Shown here: positions 46,431 to 56,844 of the stretch, in pieces | Layout of the letters: the number at the start of each line of letters is the position of its first letter | Numbering within the stretch: position 1 is the first letter of the stretch | NCBI RefSeq assembly: GCF_000227465.1 | Contig: NC_016047.1 | Coordinates: 3,886,857 to 3,950,856 of the forward strand | DNA from: Bacillus spizizenii TU-B-10 | GTDB taxonomy: Bacteria > Bacillota > Bacilli > Bacillales > Bacillaceae | DNA length: 64,000 nucleotides | Direction: 5' to 3' | Made by a program: the position numbers and the translations under genes | Notes under the pieces: model-generated | Seen by the model: the letters and a program-made list of their open reading frames with translations, nothing else | The model's database searches: none | Told to the model about the DNA's origin: nothing

Positions 46431-47291
46431 TTATTGGTTGATGGCCGGGTTCCCGATCGTATTCCACTTCGTATAGGACATGTAATGGAAATACTCATCG
46501 CGATACGGATGTTTTGTATTGGAGTTCCAAGGCTTTTCTCCGCCGCAGAAGTGCACGATTGCCGGGTTTTCTCTCGTTTCATTATATTGCTTCCGTCCTA
46601 ACAGTGTCGGAGGTGTTTTCAGTTTTAACATGATGTATGTTTGAGCGTTCCAGCGCGGGTGAAGCTCATACCACTTATCATATAAGATCGCATTCAGTGC
46701 ATCTTGGTCGTGCAGCACAAGAAAGTCTTCAGACGGGTTTTCATTGATAAAGTTGATGACTTTTTCTGTGATGTTTTGCTTTCTCCAAGGTTCAAAATCA
46801 ATAATCATGATACCTGAGTTAAAATACTTCCCTGTATCAGTGACGTTCATTTCTTTCAGGCGTTCATGCTGCCCAGCATCCTCAACAGCAGCAACCGTAT
46901 ATGGAGCAATATCCAAGTCCCACAGTTTCGAAATATCCTCAAGAATAATCGCATCACAATCGATATAAATCATTCGTTTGATGCTCTCATCCTTAATTAA
47001 GTCAGGAATCGAAATGCGGTAATACGCCGCTTTTGTAATATGGCTGCTCTCTACCGCATGTTCATACATATTGGTATCCACTTCTAAAAACTCAATCGGC
47101 ACGCCGAATTTCAATGTGGTTTCTTCCAGTCTTTTTTTGTTATCAGGCTTAATTCCGCCATCAATGACGTATAATTTTATCTCTCTCTCCTGATCCATAT
47201 TTGTCAATAAAGAAACGAACATCCCACCTAAATGACGAGCATAATTATCATCTGCGCATGATACGATATGCATAACTTCATCTTTCTTCAA
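46431..47291 (-). CDS. gspA: General stress protein GspA, family 8 glycosyltransferase
   Basis: The 286-residue protein is a family 8 GT-A enzyme. Marks are HIVSCADDNYARHLGGMFVSL at the start, the DxD motif in MIYIDCDAIILEDI (about 105), GKYFNSGIMIIDF (about 150) and the C-terminal HFCGGEKPWN. Donor and acceptor are unknown. A SigB-type promoter lies at 47326-47349, which agrees with its name as a general stress protein. Length matches B. subtilis GspA. Confidence 0.95.
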   Translation of the reverse strand: MKKDEVMHIVSCADDNYARHLGGMFVSLLTNMDQEREIKLYVIDGGIKPDNKKRLEETTLKFGVPIEFLEVDTNMYEHAVESSHITKAAYYRISIPDLIKDESIKRMIYIDCDAIILEDISKLWDLDIAPYTVAAVEDAGQHERLKEMNVTDTGKYFNSGIMIIDFEPWRKQNITEKVINFINENPSEDFLVLHDQDALNAILYDKWYELHPRWNAQTYIMLKLKTPPTLLGRKQYNETRENPAIVHFCGGEKPWNSNTKHPYRDEYFHYMSYTKWNTIGNPAINQ

Positions 47292-47325
47292 TGATATTCA
47301 TCTCCCTTTGTGTTGTACAAATTAC

Positions 47326-47349
47326 ATTCCCGATTTCAGAAAATTAAAC
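47326..47349 (-). promoter_or_regulatory. SigB promoter of gspA
   Basis: On the minus strand GTTTAA (47344-47349), a 12-base spacer and GGGAAT (47326-47331) closely match the SigB consensus. Confidence 0.85.
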
Positions 47350-47401
47350 ACTATTCTTCAATATTTTTTTAGACAGAATGTGCTATACAACAAAAAAGGT
47401 G

Positions 47402-48115
47402 TCACTTTTTGAACATGCGATATAGCCAATAAAGGACAAAAAAGCTTGCGATCGTAATGGCTTCAGCAGAAGCGATATACCACGGCCACGGCCCGAGAAC
47501 ATCCAGGAGAGAAGAGCCGCCCGGTTTTTTTGTCAAATACATATAATTCGCGCCAAGCCAGCGGTCAAGCAGATAAATGCAGACTCCGTACACATTGACA
47601 ATCAGGACTGTCACCCATAAAGAGCGCTGGCCCATTCTGTAAGTGCCGACCACCGCCATCAGCAGGCAGGATAAAAACACAGACCCATGCGAAATAAAAA
47701 AGAGGATATATCGCACATGCGGAAATGAAAACATACCGAGGTCAGGTGTCAAAAGAGCCTGAATCGAGCTGCCGATGCCGACAAAATATAAAAATACAAA
47801 CAGCCTCCTGCTTTTGGTCACCAGCATGATGGCTGACAAATACACCGACAGGTCACTAAGCTGGAGAGGCAATGAAGTGCGCACCGACCATCTGCCCGTG
47901 GCAATCATCCATATTTGATAGCCGATTTGCGAACCAAGCAACAGAAACACAAACAAATAACGCAAAAACTGGCTGACCTTAGGCCGCTTGACCGCCTCGC
48001 GGAACAGAAACAACAGAATGGCCAAAAGAGCAATGATTGCTAACGTCACCACATGCTCTGCTGAAAAAAGGTGAAACGGATCATGTTTATAGATGGATTG
48101 AACATATTTTTGCAA
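47402..48115 (-). CDS. ywaF: TIGR02206-like integral membrane protein YwaF
   Basis: The 237-residue protein has seven membrane segments. The pattern [21 protein letters not shown] near the start, [17 protein letters not shown] (about 100) and a [11 protein letters not shown] segment (about 190) is that of the YwaF family of unknown function. It may be an envelope protein. It lies alone between gspA and ywaE. No catalytic residues are evident. Confidence 0.88.
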   Translation of the reverse strand: MQKYVQSIYKHDPFHLFSAEHVVTLAIIALLAILLFLFREAVKRPKVSQFLRYLFVFLLLGSQIGYQIWMIATGRWSVRTSLPLQLSDLSVYLSAIMLVTKSRRLFVFLYFVGIGSSIQALLTPDLGMFSFPHVRYILFFISHGSVFLSCLLMAVVGTYRMGQRSLWVTVLIVNVYGVCIYLLDRWLGANYMYLTKKPGGSSLLDVLGPWPWYIASAEAITIASFFVLYWLYRMFKK

Positions 48116-48266
48116 GATTGCACCCCCGTTTGCGGGTTTTTGTTTATTTTGGTGTAGTTAGGGCCTTTTTTATTCAACCGATATATAGGCTTGAAGTTCA
48201 CATCAGACTCTGTTAGAATTCATTTCATAGCTAATGATTCTGATAATTTAAGGCAGGCTTAAAAAA

Positions 48267-48782
48267 ATGGAACGTTCCTATCAACATCAGCAGCTTCGGA
48301 AAGAAGAACACGACACACTTTCTAAGCTTAAACAAATGCCCATTGAGTCACTGAACCTGGAAGCCATATCGATTGCGACGAATCTGTATCGGTCAGCGCA
48401 AAAGCTCCGTGTCAAAATGGAGACTGAGGTTCTTTCTTCCTATAGCCTTTCTTGGACAGCTTTCTCCATTCTTTATGATCTATGGGTATGGGGAGCGCTC
48501 GAAACGAGAAAAATTGCTGAGCTGTCAGGCATTTCAACAGCTACAGCAAGCAACGTGATCAAAACGCTCGAAAAAAAGAGCTTTTGCCGTAAAAGCATCG
48601 ACACAAGAGATCGACGACTCGTGTTTGTCTCCATCACTGATTCCGGCAAACAAGCGATAGAAGAGCTTTATCCGGAGTTTCACAAAGGGGAAACAGAACT
48701 CATTGCGGGGATGACGAAAGACGAACAGAAAACACTGACAGAGCTGCTTAGAAAGGTAGCTGACAATCTTCATACAGCATAA
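48267..48782 (+). CDS. ywaE: MarR-family regulator YwaE
   Basis: The 171-residue protein has a winged-helix MarR domain: SLSWTAFSILYDLWVWGALE, then KIAELSGISTATASNVIKTLEKK (recognition helix) and RDRRLVFVSITDSG (wing). It has a longer N-terminus than most MarR proteins. Its stop is directly followed by the tyrZ T-box leader, so it is probably transcribed together with tyrZ or reads into its leader. Ligand and targets are unknown. Confidence 0.9.
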   Translation: MERSYQHQQLRKEEHDTLSKLKQMPIESLNLEAISIATNLYRSAQKLRVKMETEVLSSYSLSWTAFSILYDLWVWGALETRKIAELSGISTATASNVIKTLEKKSFCRKSIDTRDRRLVFVSITDSGKQAIEELYPEFHKGETELIAGMTKDEQKTLTELLRKVADNLHTA

Positions 48783-49008
48783 GCTTTGACGGGAATCCAG
48801 TAGCGGTTTGTCTCCCTGTTTCAGAGAGCCGGCGGAAGGTGCGAGCCGGCGCACAGGCAAACGTGAATTACCTCCCCGAGCTTTCTTTGTGAACCTTAGT
48901 AGCAAAGAACGGGAAACCGTTATTCGAATGAGCGGAAGACGATGTCTTCAACCAGGGTGGTACCGCGTGCATTGAGCCACGTCCCTTATCGGGATGGGCT
49001 CTTTTTTG
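48780..49008 (+). promoter_or_regulatory. Tyrosine T-box leader of tyrZ
   Basis: The conserved T-box AGGGTGGTACCGCG lies at 48954-48967, and its TGGT fits a tRNA with discriminator A. A TAC specifier codon lies at 48869-48871 in the GAATTAC loop. The stem I base can form from AGCTTTGACGGG and CCCCGAGCTTT. The terminator is at 48974-49008. Uncharged tRNA-Tyr should allow read-through. Confidence 0.93.
48974..49008 (+). terminator. T-box-controlled terminator before tyrZ
   Basis: GAGCC-A-CGTCCC-TTATC-GGGATG-GGCTC is followed by six Ts. Its 5' part competes with the antiterminator formed by the T-box sequence. Confidence 0.9.
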
Positions 49009-49033
49009 TGTTTTTAAAAAAGGAGGAAGAAAG

Positions 49034-50272
49034 ATGAAAACATTTGAACAGCTCACAGCAGCACAGCAAAAAGAAGTCGAAAGACAGCTACAGCTATACA
49101 TGACAGGCGCCCAAGAAGTCATACCGCCGGAGGAATTAAGGGCGAAGCTCGTTAAATCGATTTCGACAGGCACACCGCTTAAAATTAAGCTCGGATTAGA
49201 TCCGTCTGCACCGGATGTACATTTGGGCCATACGGTTGTGTTAAACAAGCTTCGCCAATTTCAAGAAAACGGCCACATAGTCCAGCTGTTAATTGGGGAT
49301 TTCACAGGAAAAATCGGTGATCCGACCGGAAAGTCAGCAGCCAGAAAGCAGCTGACTGATGAAGAAGTTCAGCACAACGCCAAAACATATTTTCAGCAAT
49401 TCGGAAAAGTGCTGGATCCTGAAAAAGTCGAGCTTCACTACAACTCGAAATGGCTGAAAACATTGAATCTGGAGGATGTCATTGAATTGGCAGGCAAAAT
49501 AACCGTAGCCCGCCTGATGGAGCGCGACGACTTTGAAGAACGCATCGCTATGCAAAAACCGATCTCGCTTCATGAATTCTTTTACCCATTGATGCAGGGA
49601 TACGATTCCGTCGTTCTGGAAAGCGATATTGAACTTGGCGGAACAGACCAGCATTTCAATGTACTGATGGGACGGCACTTCCAAGAACGGTACAACAAAG
49701 AAAAACAAATCGTCATCCTGATGCCGCTATTAGAAGGCTTGGACGGTGTTGAGAAAATGTCGAAATCGAAACATAACTACATCGGCATTGACGAACATCC
49801 AAACGATATGTACGGGAAAACGATGTCACTGCCCGACAGCCTGATGAAAAAATACATCCACTTGGCAACAGACTTAGAGCTTGAAGAGAAAAAACAACTC
49901 GTGAAAGACTTAGAAACCGGCGCCGTTCATCCAAGGGATGCCAAAATGCTTTTAGCCAAAACGCTCGTCCGAATGTATCACGGAGCGGATGCCGCTGAAG
50001 CCGCCGAACACTCATTTAAAACAGTCTTTCAGGAAAACAGCCTGCCAGAGGATATTCCGGCTGTGAACTGGAAAGGCGAGAAAACGATAGCGATTATTGA
50101 TCTGCTCGTCAAGCTAGAGCTCCTCTCTTCGAAGAGCGAGGCGCGCCGCATGATTCAAAACGGAGGTGTCCGAATTAACGGAGAGAAAATAACAGATATC
50201 CACGCTGATGCAGTGATAAAGGAAAATATGATTATCCAAGTCGGCAAACGCAAGTTTTTAAAACTCCAATAG
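49034..50272 (+). CDS. tyrZ: Tyrosyl-tRNA synthetase, TyrZ type
   Basis: The 412-residue class I synthetase attaches tyrosine to tRNA-Tyr. Marks are the HIGH-like [10 protein letters not shown] (about 58), the [11 protein letters not shown] segment, [11 protein letters not shown] (about 238), and a C-terminal S4 RNA-binding domain ([18 protein letters not shown], about 355). It is of the TyrZ branch rather than TyrS and is controlled by the T-box leader just upstream. In B. subtilis a second gene, tyrS, does the housekeeping work. Confidence 0.96.
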   Translation: MKTFEQLTAAQQKEVERQLQLYMTGAQEVIPPEELRAKLVKSISTGTPLKIKLGLDPSAPDVHLGHTVVLNKLRQFQENGHIVQLLIGDFTGKIGDPTGKSAARKQLTDEEVQHNAKTYFQQFGKVLDPEKVELHYNSKWLKTLNLEDVIELAGKITVARLMERDDFEERIAMQKPISLHEFFYPLMQGYDSVVLESDIELGGTDQHFNVLMGRHFQERYNKEKQIVILMPLLEGLDGVEKMSKSKHNYIGIDEHPNDMYGKTMSLPDSLMKKYIHLATDLELEEKKQLVKDLETGAVHPRDAKMLLAKTLVRMYHGADAAEAAEHSFKTVFQENSLPEDIPAVNWKGEKTIAIIDLLVKLELLSSKSEARRMIQNGGVRINGEKITDIHADAVIKENMIIQVGKRKFLKLQ

Positions 50273-50286
50273 TCTGATATCCCGAA

Positions 50287-50319
50287 GCGCTTATGACCTG
50301 TCTTTCATAAGCGTTTTTT
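50287..50319 (+). terminator. Terminator of tyrZ
   Basis: CGCTTATGA-CCTGTCT-TTCATAAGCG is followed by seven Ts. Confidence 0.9.
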
Positions 50320-50427
50320 TGCAGGTATAAAGCACTGTCTTTTCAAAAACGCTCTCCCTTTTGCAGGAAATTCTTTTAGCATCCCGAAATATTCCCCATC
50401 CATACATTTAGGGGAGGTTTAATTCTG

Positions 50428-51795
50428 ATGAAAAAGCTTTTGACTGTAATGACGATGGCCGTTTTAACTGCTGGCACGATCATCATGCCGGCACAGAGCG
50501 TCACCCCTGCCGCGCGCGCTGTTCAAATATCAGATAGCGAGCGAGAGCTCCCATTCAAAGCAAAGCGTGCGTATTCAACCATTTCTCAGCTTAGTGAAAC
50601 AATCGGTCCCAGAATAGCCGGAACTGCCGCTGAAAAAAAGAGTGCCCTGTTAATCGCTTCATCCTTGAGAAAATTAAAACTTGATGTGAAGGTTCAACGT
50701 TTCGGTATCCCTGACCGGCTTGAGGGAACGCTGTCTTCAGCAGGACGCGATATTCTTCTCCGAGCGGCATCCGGCTCTGCCCCGACTGAAGAACAAGGGC
50801 TGACGGCTCCGCTTTACAATGCCGGCTTGGGCTATCCAGAGGACTTCACCGCTGACGTTAAGGGCAAAATTGCCTTGATTTCCAGAGGAGATCTTACATT
50901 TTACGAGAAAGCCAAAAATGCCGAAGCCGCCGGAGCCAAGGCTGTCATCATTTATAACAACAAAGAAAGCCTCGTGCCTGTGACGCCAAACCTGTCGGGA
51001 AATAAAGTCGGCGTTCCTGTCGTCGGAATTAAGAAAGAAGACGGTGAAACCCTTACTCAGCAAAAAGAAGCAACTTTAAAACTAAACGCAATCACAAACC
51101 AAACCTCCCAGAACATCATCGGAATCAAAAAACCAAAGAACATCAAACATCCAGACATTGTGTACGTGACGGCCCATTACGACAGTGTTCCTTTTTCGCC
51201 CGGAGCAAATGACAACGGCTCTGGAACCTCTGTCATGCTGGAAATGGCGCGCGTCTTAAAAAGCATTCCTTCTGACAAAGAAATCCGCTTTATCGCTTTC
51301 GGCGCTGAAGAGCTCGGCCTGCTCGGCTCCTCTCATTATGTAGATCACCTATCGGATAAAGAGCTGAAACGAAGCGAAGTGAACTTTAACTTAGACATGG
51401 TAGGCACAAGCTGGGAGAATGCGTCTGAGCTGTATGTCAACACATTGGACGGCCAATCTAACTATGTTTGGGAATCCAGCCATACGGCCGCTGAAAAAAT
51501 TGGGTTTGACAGCCTGTCTCTCACACAGGGAGGATCATCTGATCATGTGCCGTTCCACGAAGCCGGCATTGATTCCGCCAACTTTATTTGGGGAGACCCA
51601 GAAACAGAAGAAGTTGAGCCGTGGTACCACACCCCTGAAGACTCGATCGAACATATCAGCAAAGAACGCCTTCAGCAAGCCGGTGATCTTATAACCGCCG
51701 CTGTCTATCAAGCTGCGAAAAAAGAGAAGAAACCGAAAGCCATTAAGAAACAAATGAAGGCCAAAGCCTCCGACATTTATGAAGATATCAAATAA
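50428..51795 (+). CDS. ywaD: Secreted M28 aminopeptidase YwaD
   Basis: The 455-residue exported enzyme has a signal peptide (MKKLLTVMTMAVLTAGTIIM, ending near residue 32) and a protease-associated domain (about 120-230). The M28 zinc site lies in VTAHYDSVPFSPGANDNGSG (His and Asp), with Glu-Glu in FGAEELGLLG, Asp in NLDMVG and His in WYHTPEDS. It releases N-terminal amino acids from peptides outside the cell. A Lys-rich C-terminal tail follows. Terminator at 51796-51826. Confidence 0.95.
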   Translation: MKKLLTVMTMAVLTAGTIIMPAQSVTPAARAVQISDSERELPFKAKRAYSTISQLSETIGPRIAGTAAEKKSALLIASSLRKLKLDVKVQRFGIPDRLEGTLSSAGRDILLRAASGSAPTEEQGLTAPLYNAGLGYPEDFTADVKGKIALISRGDLTFYEKAKNAEAAGAKAVIIYNNKESLVPVTPNLSGNKVGVPVVGIKKEDGETLTQQKEATLKLNAITNQTSQNIIGIKKPKNIKHPDIVYVTAHYDSVPFSPGANDNGSGTSVMLEMARVLKSIPSDKEIRFIAFGAEELGLLGSSHYVDHLSDKELKRSEVNFNLDMVGTSWENASELYVNTLDGQSNYVWESSHTAAEKIGFDSLSLTQGGSSDHVPFHEAGIDSANFIWGDPETEEVEPWYHTPEDSIEHISKERLQQAGDLITAAVYQAAKKEKKPKAIKKQMKAKASDIYEDIK

Positions 51796-51826
51796 AAAAG
51801 ACGGCGCATTGCTGCCGTCTTTTTTT
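51796..51826. terminator. Bidirectional terminator between ywaD and ywaC
   Basis: AAAAGACGGC ... GCCGTCTTTT is followed by T or A runs on both strands. Confidence 0.9.
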
Positions 51827-52457
51827 AATCCACTTCTTTCTTAATCCCCAGCATTTTCTCATCTAGATAATGGGCAATCTCCGCCGCTTCCTTCAGCTCA
51901 TCTGTTAATTGCTTAGGAACGTCATTGTTCAATTTATAGTAAATTTTATGTTCAAGGCTCGCCCAGAAATCCATCGCGATCGTCCGGATTTGAATTTCTG
52001 CTTTGACGTATTCCACACGGTTCGTTAAATTCACAGGCATCTCAATGATTAAATGCAGACTTCGGTAGCCGTTCGGTTTTGGCGTCTGGATATAATCCTT
52101 CACTTTTACAATTCTCAAATCTTCATGCTGCTTTAGCACGTTAACGACATTATAAATATCAGAAATAAAGGAACAAATGATACGCACACCGGCAATGTCA
52201 TTGATGTGCTCCTTCATTTCCTTCGTCGTAATTTCGCAGCCCTTTCTCATTAACTTATTCACGATGCTTTCAAAGCTTTTAACACGGGATTTCGTATGTT
52301 CAATCGGGTTGTGTCCGTGAATGAGGTTATATTCCTGGCTGATAATTGAGAATTTTGTATCCAAGGCATCGAGCGCAAATTTATAAACTAATAATTCATT
52401 TTTCCAATCTTCCATTACTGTTTTTAAATCGTCCATATGTGTTACAGATAAATCCAT
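51825..52457 (-). CDS. ywaC: Small alarmone synthetase YwaC (SasA/RelP)
   Basis: The 210-residue protein is a stand-alone (p)ppGpp synthetase. The RelA/SpoT synthetase motifs are SRVKSFESIVNKLMRKG (about 52), DIAGVRIICSF (about 82), YIQTPKPNGYRSLHLII (about 115, substrate loop) and VEIQIRT-type AEIQIRTIAMDFWASLEHKIYYK (about 148). There is no hydrolase or TGS domain. ATG 52457 follows AAAGGAG. An ECF-type promoter at 52504-52530 suggests induction by cell-wall stress. Confidence 0.95.
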   Translation of the reverse strand: MDLSVTHMDDLKTVMEDWKNELLVYKFALDALDTKFSIISQEYNLIHGHNPIEHTKSRVKSFESIVNKLMRKGCEITTKEMKEHINDIAGVRIICSFISDIYNVVNVLKQHEDLRIVKVKDYIQTPKPNGYRSLHLIIEMPVNLTNRVEYVKAEIQIRTIAMDFWASLEHKIYYKLNNDVPKQLTDELKEAAEIAHYLDEKMLGIKKEVD

Positions 52458-52503
52458 TTTCGTCATCTCCTTTAACGGATCTTTATCCGCTGTCCATGTA
52501 CTA

Positions 52504-52530
52504 GACGTGCCTGCCTGCAGCATGGTTTTA
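52504..52530 (-). promoter_or_regulatory. ECF-sigma-type promoter of ywaC
   Basis: On the minus strand TAAAAC (52525-52530), a 17-base spacer and CGTC (52504-52507) resemble the SigM/SigW/SigV consensus TGAAAC-N16..17-CGTC. ywaC is known to be part of the envelope stress response. Confidence 0.6.
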
Positions 52531-52565
52531 TGAATTTTTTTACAAAATGCGGTCGAATGTAACAA

Positions 52566-52596
52566 AAAAAGACCGCAAGAAATAAGCGGTCTTTCT
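52566..52596 (-). terminator. Terminator of menA
   Basis: AAAGACCGC ... GCGGTCTTT is followed by T runs on the minus strand, just after the menA stop. Confidence 0.88.
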
Positions 52597-52598
52597 TT

Positions 52599-53534
52599 TT
52601 ATCGGAAATAGCTGATCAATAATCCGATCGAGAGCAGGAATCCGAAAAATGTATTCGTTTGGGCTGTTGATTTCATTGCGACAATCATATTCATCGGCAT
52701 TTCTTTTTGGACGAAGCCCTTCACTGCCTGAACCGGCTTAGGCACGCTCAAAAAGACGACAAACAGCCACGGGCTTACAGCACCGGTAATAACCAGGCCG
52801 ACAACCCAGATATAAGCGACGGCAAACGACGCAGCTAACAGAGTGACAGCACCCTTATGCCCCATCAAAATCGCCAATGTTTTGCGTCCGCCTTTTTTGT
52901 CCTCTTCAATATCGCGAATGTTGTTCGACAGGTTAATCGCGCCGACAAGAATCGCAATCGGGATCGAAATCAAAATGCTTTGCAAATTGATCTTATCTGT
53001 CTGAATGAAAAACGAAATCAGCACAAACACCGAACCCATGCAAATGCCTGAGAATAACTCACCGAACGGCGTGTACGCAATCGGCAGCGGCCCGCCTGTA
53101 TACAGGTATCCGATCGCCATGCCGACAAGGCCGATTAGAGCGAGCCACCAGCTGCTGCTTGCACAAATATAGACGCCGAGCAAAATGGCAATCCCGTATG
53201 ATGCGAGAGCTAATTGCAAAATCGTCTTAGGCTTCATTCCGTGGCGTACAATCGCACCTCCGATTCCAACAGATTCTGCTGTATCTAACCCGCGTTTAAA
53301 ATCATAGTATTCATTAAATAAGTTCGTCGCGATCTGGATCCATAGGCAAGAAAACAGCATAGCCAGAAACAGCAGCAGATCAACCTTCACATAAAACATC
53401 GCCAAAACCGTTCCGAGCAGCACAGGCACAAACGATGCGGTTAACGTATGAGGACGGGTTAACTGCCAAAGGATCTGCCCCATGCTTTCTTTTTCCGGCG
53501 CTGTCTGACCCTCACCCTTATTTGTTTGGTTCAT
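52599..53534 (-). CDS. menA: 1,4-dihydroxy-2-naphthoate polyprenyltransferase
   Basis: The 311-residue UbiA-family protein has about eight membrane helices and adds the heptaprenyl chain to DHNA in menaquinone synthesis. The two Asp-rich motifs are NLFNEYYDFKRGLD (about 72-85) and NNIRDIEEDKKGGRKTL (about 205-220). It supplies the quinol that the qox oxidase in this window oxidises. Start ATG 53534 lies after AAAGGAAGAGGGAAG. Length is normal. Confidence 0.95.
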   Translation of the reverse strand: MNQTNKGEGQTAPEKESMGQILWQLTRPHTLTASFVPVLLGTVLAMFYVKVDLLLFLAMLFSCLWIQIATNLFNEYYDFKRGLDTAESVGIGGAIVRHGMKPKTILQLALASYGIAILLGVYICASSSWWLALIGLVGMAIGYLYTGGPLPIAYTPFGELFSGICMGSVFVLISFFIQTDKINLQSILISIPIAILVGAINLSNNIRDIEEDKKGGRKTLAILMGHKGAVTLLAASFAVAYIWVVGLVITGAVSPWLFVVFLSVPKPVQAVKGFVQKEMPMNMIVAMKSTAQTNTFFGFLLSIGLLISYFR

Positions 53535-53965
53535 CTTCCCTCTTCCTTTCTATTAAAAGGCTTACTTTTTTTCAGCCGGCAGCTTGATAAAAACTCCTTT
53601 TGCTTCCTTATCTATCATAATGACTTCTCCCTCATTTCACAAGATACCGCAAGAAGGCGTTTTCTTTCTTATTATACGCTTTCTGCCCCGATTTCATGAG
53701 GTTTCTGCTTTTACCTGAACAAACAGCTACAGAAAAATTTTTTTAAGTGCAATACGCTTTTTAAAAGTTAAGAAAGATCTTTTGTCTCCATAGATCTTTA
53801 CCTTTTATGAATCAGCCCAAGCTCTTGCAGGTATAAAGATTCATTTTCAAAAGAAGACGCCGATATATTAATCTGAGGGAGATTAGGGAAAAAATGAAAC
53901 TTTTTGAGCATCTAATCGTCAAATACTCATGTGATTGTCGAAAAAACGGGAAGGGAATTTTTGAT
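53535..53965. other. 431-base gap between menA and dltX
   Basis: It must contain the divergent menA and dlt promoters. I find one inverted repeat, ATGAATC (53807-53813) with GATTCAT (53838-53844), and an AAAGATCTTTT palindrome near 53774-53783. I see no strong match to a known regulatory site, although the dlt operon is ECF-sigma-controlled in B. subtilis. Confidence 0.5.
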
Positions 53966-54115
53966 ATGCTGCAATTGATGAAACAGCTGTATGAAAAGCC
54001 CGCTGTCAAGTGGACATGTCATACAGGATTTTATTTGATGATACTGCTTGTTTTGTTTTTTATGTATGGTTTTCACACCGCGAATACCGGTTCATATATT
54101 TATAACGATTTCTAA
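53966..54115 (+). CDS. dltX: DltX, small membrane protein of the D-alanylation operon
   Basis: The 49-residue protein has one membrane helix ([16 protein letters not shown]) and the conserved end TGSYIYNDF of the DltX family. It is needed in other Bacillota for D-Ala transfer to teichoic acid. ATG 53966 follows AAGGGAA. The longer frame from 53894 is not needed. The stop lies 17 bases before dltA, so it heads the dlt operon. Confidence 0.92.
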   Translation: MLQLMKQLYEKPAVKWTCHTGFYLMILLVLFFMYGFHTANTGSYIYNDF

Positions 54116-54132
54116 TTGGAGAGAGAATAATG

Positions 54133-55644
54133 ATGAAACTTTTACATGCTATTCAAACACATGCGGAATCTTATCCGCAAACCGATGCCTTCCGCTCTCA
54201 AGGCCAGTCGCTCACGTATCAGGAATTATGGGAGCAGTCTGACCGCGCGGCTGCCGCGATTCAAAAACGCATTTCCGGAGAAAAGAAATCTCCTATCCTT
54301 GTGTACGGCCATATGGAGCCGCACATGATCGTTTCCTTCTTAGGGAGCGTCAAAGCGGGTCATCCTTATATTCCGGTTGATCTGTCCATTCCGTCCGAGC
54401 GGATTGCGAAAATTATCGAAAGCTCTGGAGCAGAATTGCTGATCCATACAGCCGGACATCCAATTGACGCAGTCAGCCAGCAGATTCAGACGGTATCAGC
54501 AGAAGAACTGCTGGAAAACGCAGACGGCTCTGTCAGCCAAGATCAATGGGTCAAGGAACACGAGACGTTTTATATCATTTACACTTCCGGAAGCACAGGA
54601 AATCCGAAAGGCGTGCAGATTTCCGCTGCGAATCTTCAAAGCTTTACAGACTGGATTTGTGCAGACTTTCCAGTCAACGGAGGAAAAACATTTTTAAATC
54701 AAGCGCCGTTTTCATTTGATTTATCAGTCATGGATCTTTATCCGTGCCTTCAATCAGGCGGGACTTTACACTGCGTGACAAAGGATGCGGTGAATAAGCC
54801 GAAAATCTTATTCGAAGAGCTGAAAAAGTCCGGGCTGAATGTGTGGACATCAACACCTTCCTTTGTGCAGATGTGCCTGATGGACCCGGGTTTTTCACAG
54901 GACCTGCTGCCTGAAGCGGACACATTTATGTTTTGCGGAGAGGTTCTTCCGGTTTCTGTTGCAAAAGCGCTGCTTGAGCGTTTTCCGAAAGCAAAAATCT
55001 TTAATACGTACGGTCCGACTGAAGCGACAGTGGCTGTCACATCCGTTGAAATTACAAGTGACGTCATCAGCCGCAGTGAATCGCTTCCAGTGGGCTTTGC
55101 CAAACCTGATATGAACATTTTCATTATGGATGAACAGGGACAGCCGCTTCCTGAAGGAGAAAAAGGAGAAATCGTCATCGCAGGGCCGAGCGTAAGCCGA
55201 GGCTACCTTGGTGAACCTGAGCTGACGGAAAAAGCGTTTTTCTCTTATGAAGGCCAGTGGGCATACCGGACGGGTGATGCTGGTTATATGCAAGATGGTC
55301 AGATTTTCTGCCAAGGGCGTTTGGATTTCCAAATTAAACTTCACGGCTACCGAATGGAGCTGGAGGAAATTGAGGTCCATGTCAGACAGTCTCAGTACGT
55401 TCGCTCTGCTGTCGTGATCCCGTATCAGCCAAACGGAACAGTTGAGTACCTGATCGCTGCTATTGTGCCTGAGGAGCATGAGTTCCAGAAGGAATTCCAG
55501 CTGACAAGCGCCATTAAAAAAGAGCTTGCCGCTTCCCTTCCGGCGTATATGATCCCGAGAAAATTCATTTATCAGGATCACATTCAAATGACGGCTAACG
55601 GCAAAATCGACCGGAAACGCATCGGCGAAGAGGTTCTTGTATGA
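54133..55644 (+). CDS. dltA: D-alanine:DltC ligase (D-alanyl carrier protein activating enzyme)
   Basis: The 503-residue adenylation enzyme activates D-Ala with ATP and loads it on DltC. The P-loop [19 protein letters not shown] (about 148-165), the [15 protein letters not shown] segment (about 293), YRTGDAG (about 381) and the C-terminal catalytic Lys in [12 protein letters not shown] (about 492) are present. ATG 54133 is taken. ATG 54130 is equally near the GGAGAG site. It overlaps dltB by four bases. Confidence 0.96.
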   Translation: MKLLHAIQTHAESYPQTDAFRSQGQSLTYQELWEQSDRAAAAIQKRISGEKKSPILVYGHMEPHMIVSFLGSVKAGHPYIPVDLSIPSERIAKIIESSGAELLIHTAGHPIDAVSQQIQTVSAEELLENADGSVSQDQWVKEHETFYIIYTSGSTGNPKGVQISAANLQSFTDWICADFPVNGGKTFLNQAPFSFDLSVMDLYPCLQSGGTLHCVTKDAVNKPKILFEELKKSGLNVWTSTPSFVQMCLMDPGFSQDLLPEADTFMFCGEVLPVSVAKALLERFPKAKIFNTYGPTEATVAVTSVEITSDVISRSESLPVGFAKPDMNIFIMDEQGQPLPEGEKGEIVIAGPSVSRGYLGEPELTEKAFFSYEGQWAYRTGDAGYMQDGQIFCQGRLDFQIKLHGYRMELEEIEVHVRQSQYVRSAVVIPYQPNGTVEYLIAAIVPEEHEFQKEFQLTSAIKKELAASLPAYMIPRKFIYQDHIQMTANGKIDRKRIGEEVLV

Positions 55645-56828
55645 CGCCTTACAGCTCGTTTTTATTCTTTATACTGCTTGGCATTCTTCTTCTGCCGACG
55701 ATCATTCTCGGCCTGAACGGAAAAAGATTTCAAGCATACAACATGTTCATATCTATCATTATATTGGCTTTAATTTTTTCGCACGACTTACACGGGGTCA
55801 TCGCACTGTGTCTGTTTACGATATGGCAGGTGCTTTTGATCAGCGGCTATCTGGCGTACCGGCAGAAAGCGAACAGCGGCTTTGTCTTTTGCGGAGCTGT
55901 TATCGCTTCGATTCTGCCTTTATTTCTGTCAAAAATATGGCCGTTCCTTTCACACCCGCAGCCGCATCATCCGCCAGATAACCTGATCAGCTTTTTAGGG
56001 ATTTCGTATTTAACCTTTAAAGGCGTTCAGCTGATTATGGAAGCAAGAGACGGCCTGCTGAAAGAACAGCTGCCGCTGCACCGCCTGCTGTATTTCATCC
56101 TGTTTTTCCCGACGATTTCCTCCGGTCCGATCGACAGATACCGCCGATTCGTCAAGGATGAACAGAAGGCTTGGACGAAAGAAGAATACGCCGACCTATT
56201 GTATACAGGGATTCATAAGATCTTTATCGGTTTCCTGTACAAGTTTATTATCGGCTATGCAATCAATACGTACTTCATCATGAATCTTCCCGCGATCACG
56301 CACAATAAGATTCTTGGGAACCTGCTGTACATGTACGGCTACAGCATGTATTTATTCTTTGATTTCGCCGGCTACACGATGTTTGCCGTCGGGGTCAGCT
56401 ATATTATGGGGATTAAATCACCGGAAAACTTTAATAAACCGTTTATCAGTAAAAATATTAAAGATTTCTGGAATCGCTGGCATATGTCTCTGTCATTCTG
56501 GTTCAGAGATTATGTGTTCATGAGATTCGTATTTTGGATGACAAAGAAAAAGTGGATCAAAAACCGTATGGCCGTTTCAAACATCGGGTATTTCCTGCTG
56601 TTTATGCTGATGGGGGTTTGGCACGGGCTCGCGCCGCAATATATCATCTACGGCCTCTATCACGCCGTGCTGATGACGTGTTACAACTTTTTCGAGAAGT
56701 GGAATAAGAAATACAAATGGCTTCCGTCCAATCGCTGGACAACAATTCTTGCGATTGTGATCACGTTCCACTTCGTTTGCTTCGGGTTTTATATTTTCTC
56801 AGGAAAACTATTTCATCACCACCATTAA
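55641..56828 (+). CDS. dltB: DltB, MBOAT-family D-alanyl transferase subunit
   Basis: The 395-residue membrane protein has about 11 helices and belongs to the MBOAT family. The conserved region [18 protein letters not shown] (about 275) and the catalytic His in [12 protein letters not shown] (about 325) are present. It moves D-Ala from DltC across the membrane towards lipoteichoic acid. It overlaps dltA by ATGA and precedes dltC by 16 bases. The C-terminus ends in a His run (FHHHH). Confidence 0.96.
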   Translation: MTPYSSFLFFILLGILLLPTIILGLNGKRFQAYNMFISIIILALIFSHDLHGVIALCLFTIWQVLLISGYLAYRQKANSGFVFCGAVIASILPLFLSKIWPFLSHPQPHHPPDNLISFLGISYLTFKGVQLIMEARDGLLKEQLPLHRLLYFILFFPTISSGPIDRYRRFVKDEQKAWTKEEYADLLYTGIHKIFIGFLYKFIIGYAINTYFIMNLPAITHNKILGNLLYMYGYSMYLFFDFAGYTMFAVGVSYIMGIKSPENFNKPFISKNIKDFWNRWHMSLSFWFRDYVFMRFVFWMTKKKWIKNRMAVSNIGYFLLFMLMGVWHGLAPQYIIYGLYHAVLMTCYNFFEKWNKKYKWLPSNRWTTILAIVITFHFVCFGFYIFSGKLFHHHH

Positions 56829-56844
56829 AGGAGATTAGAAAGCT

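Noticed and set aside
54895-55587. 230-codon open frame antisense to dltA
   Set aside because: It is entirely within dltA, which has all expected motifs. The antisense product resembles nothing and has no ribosome site.
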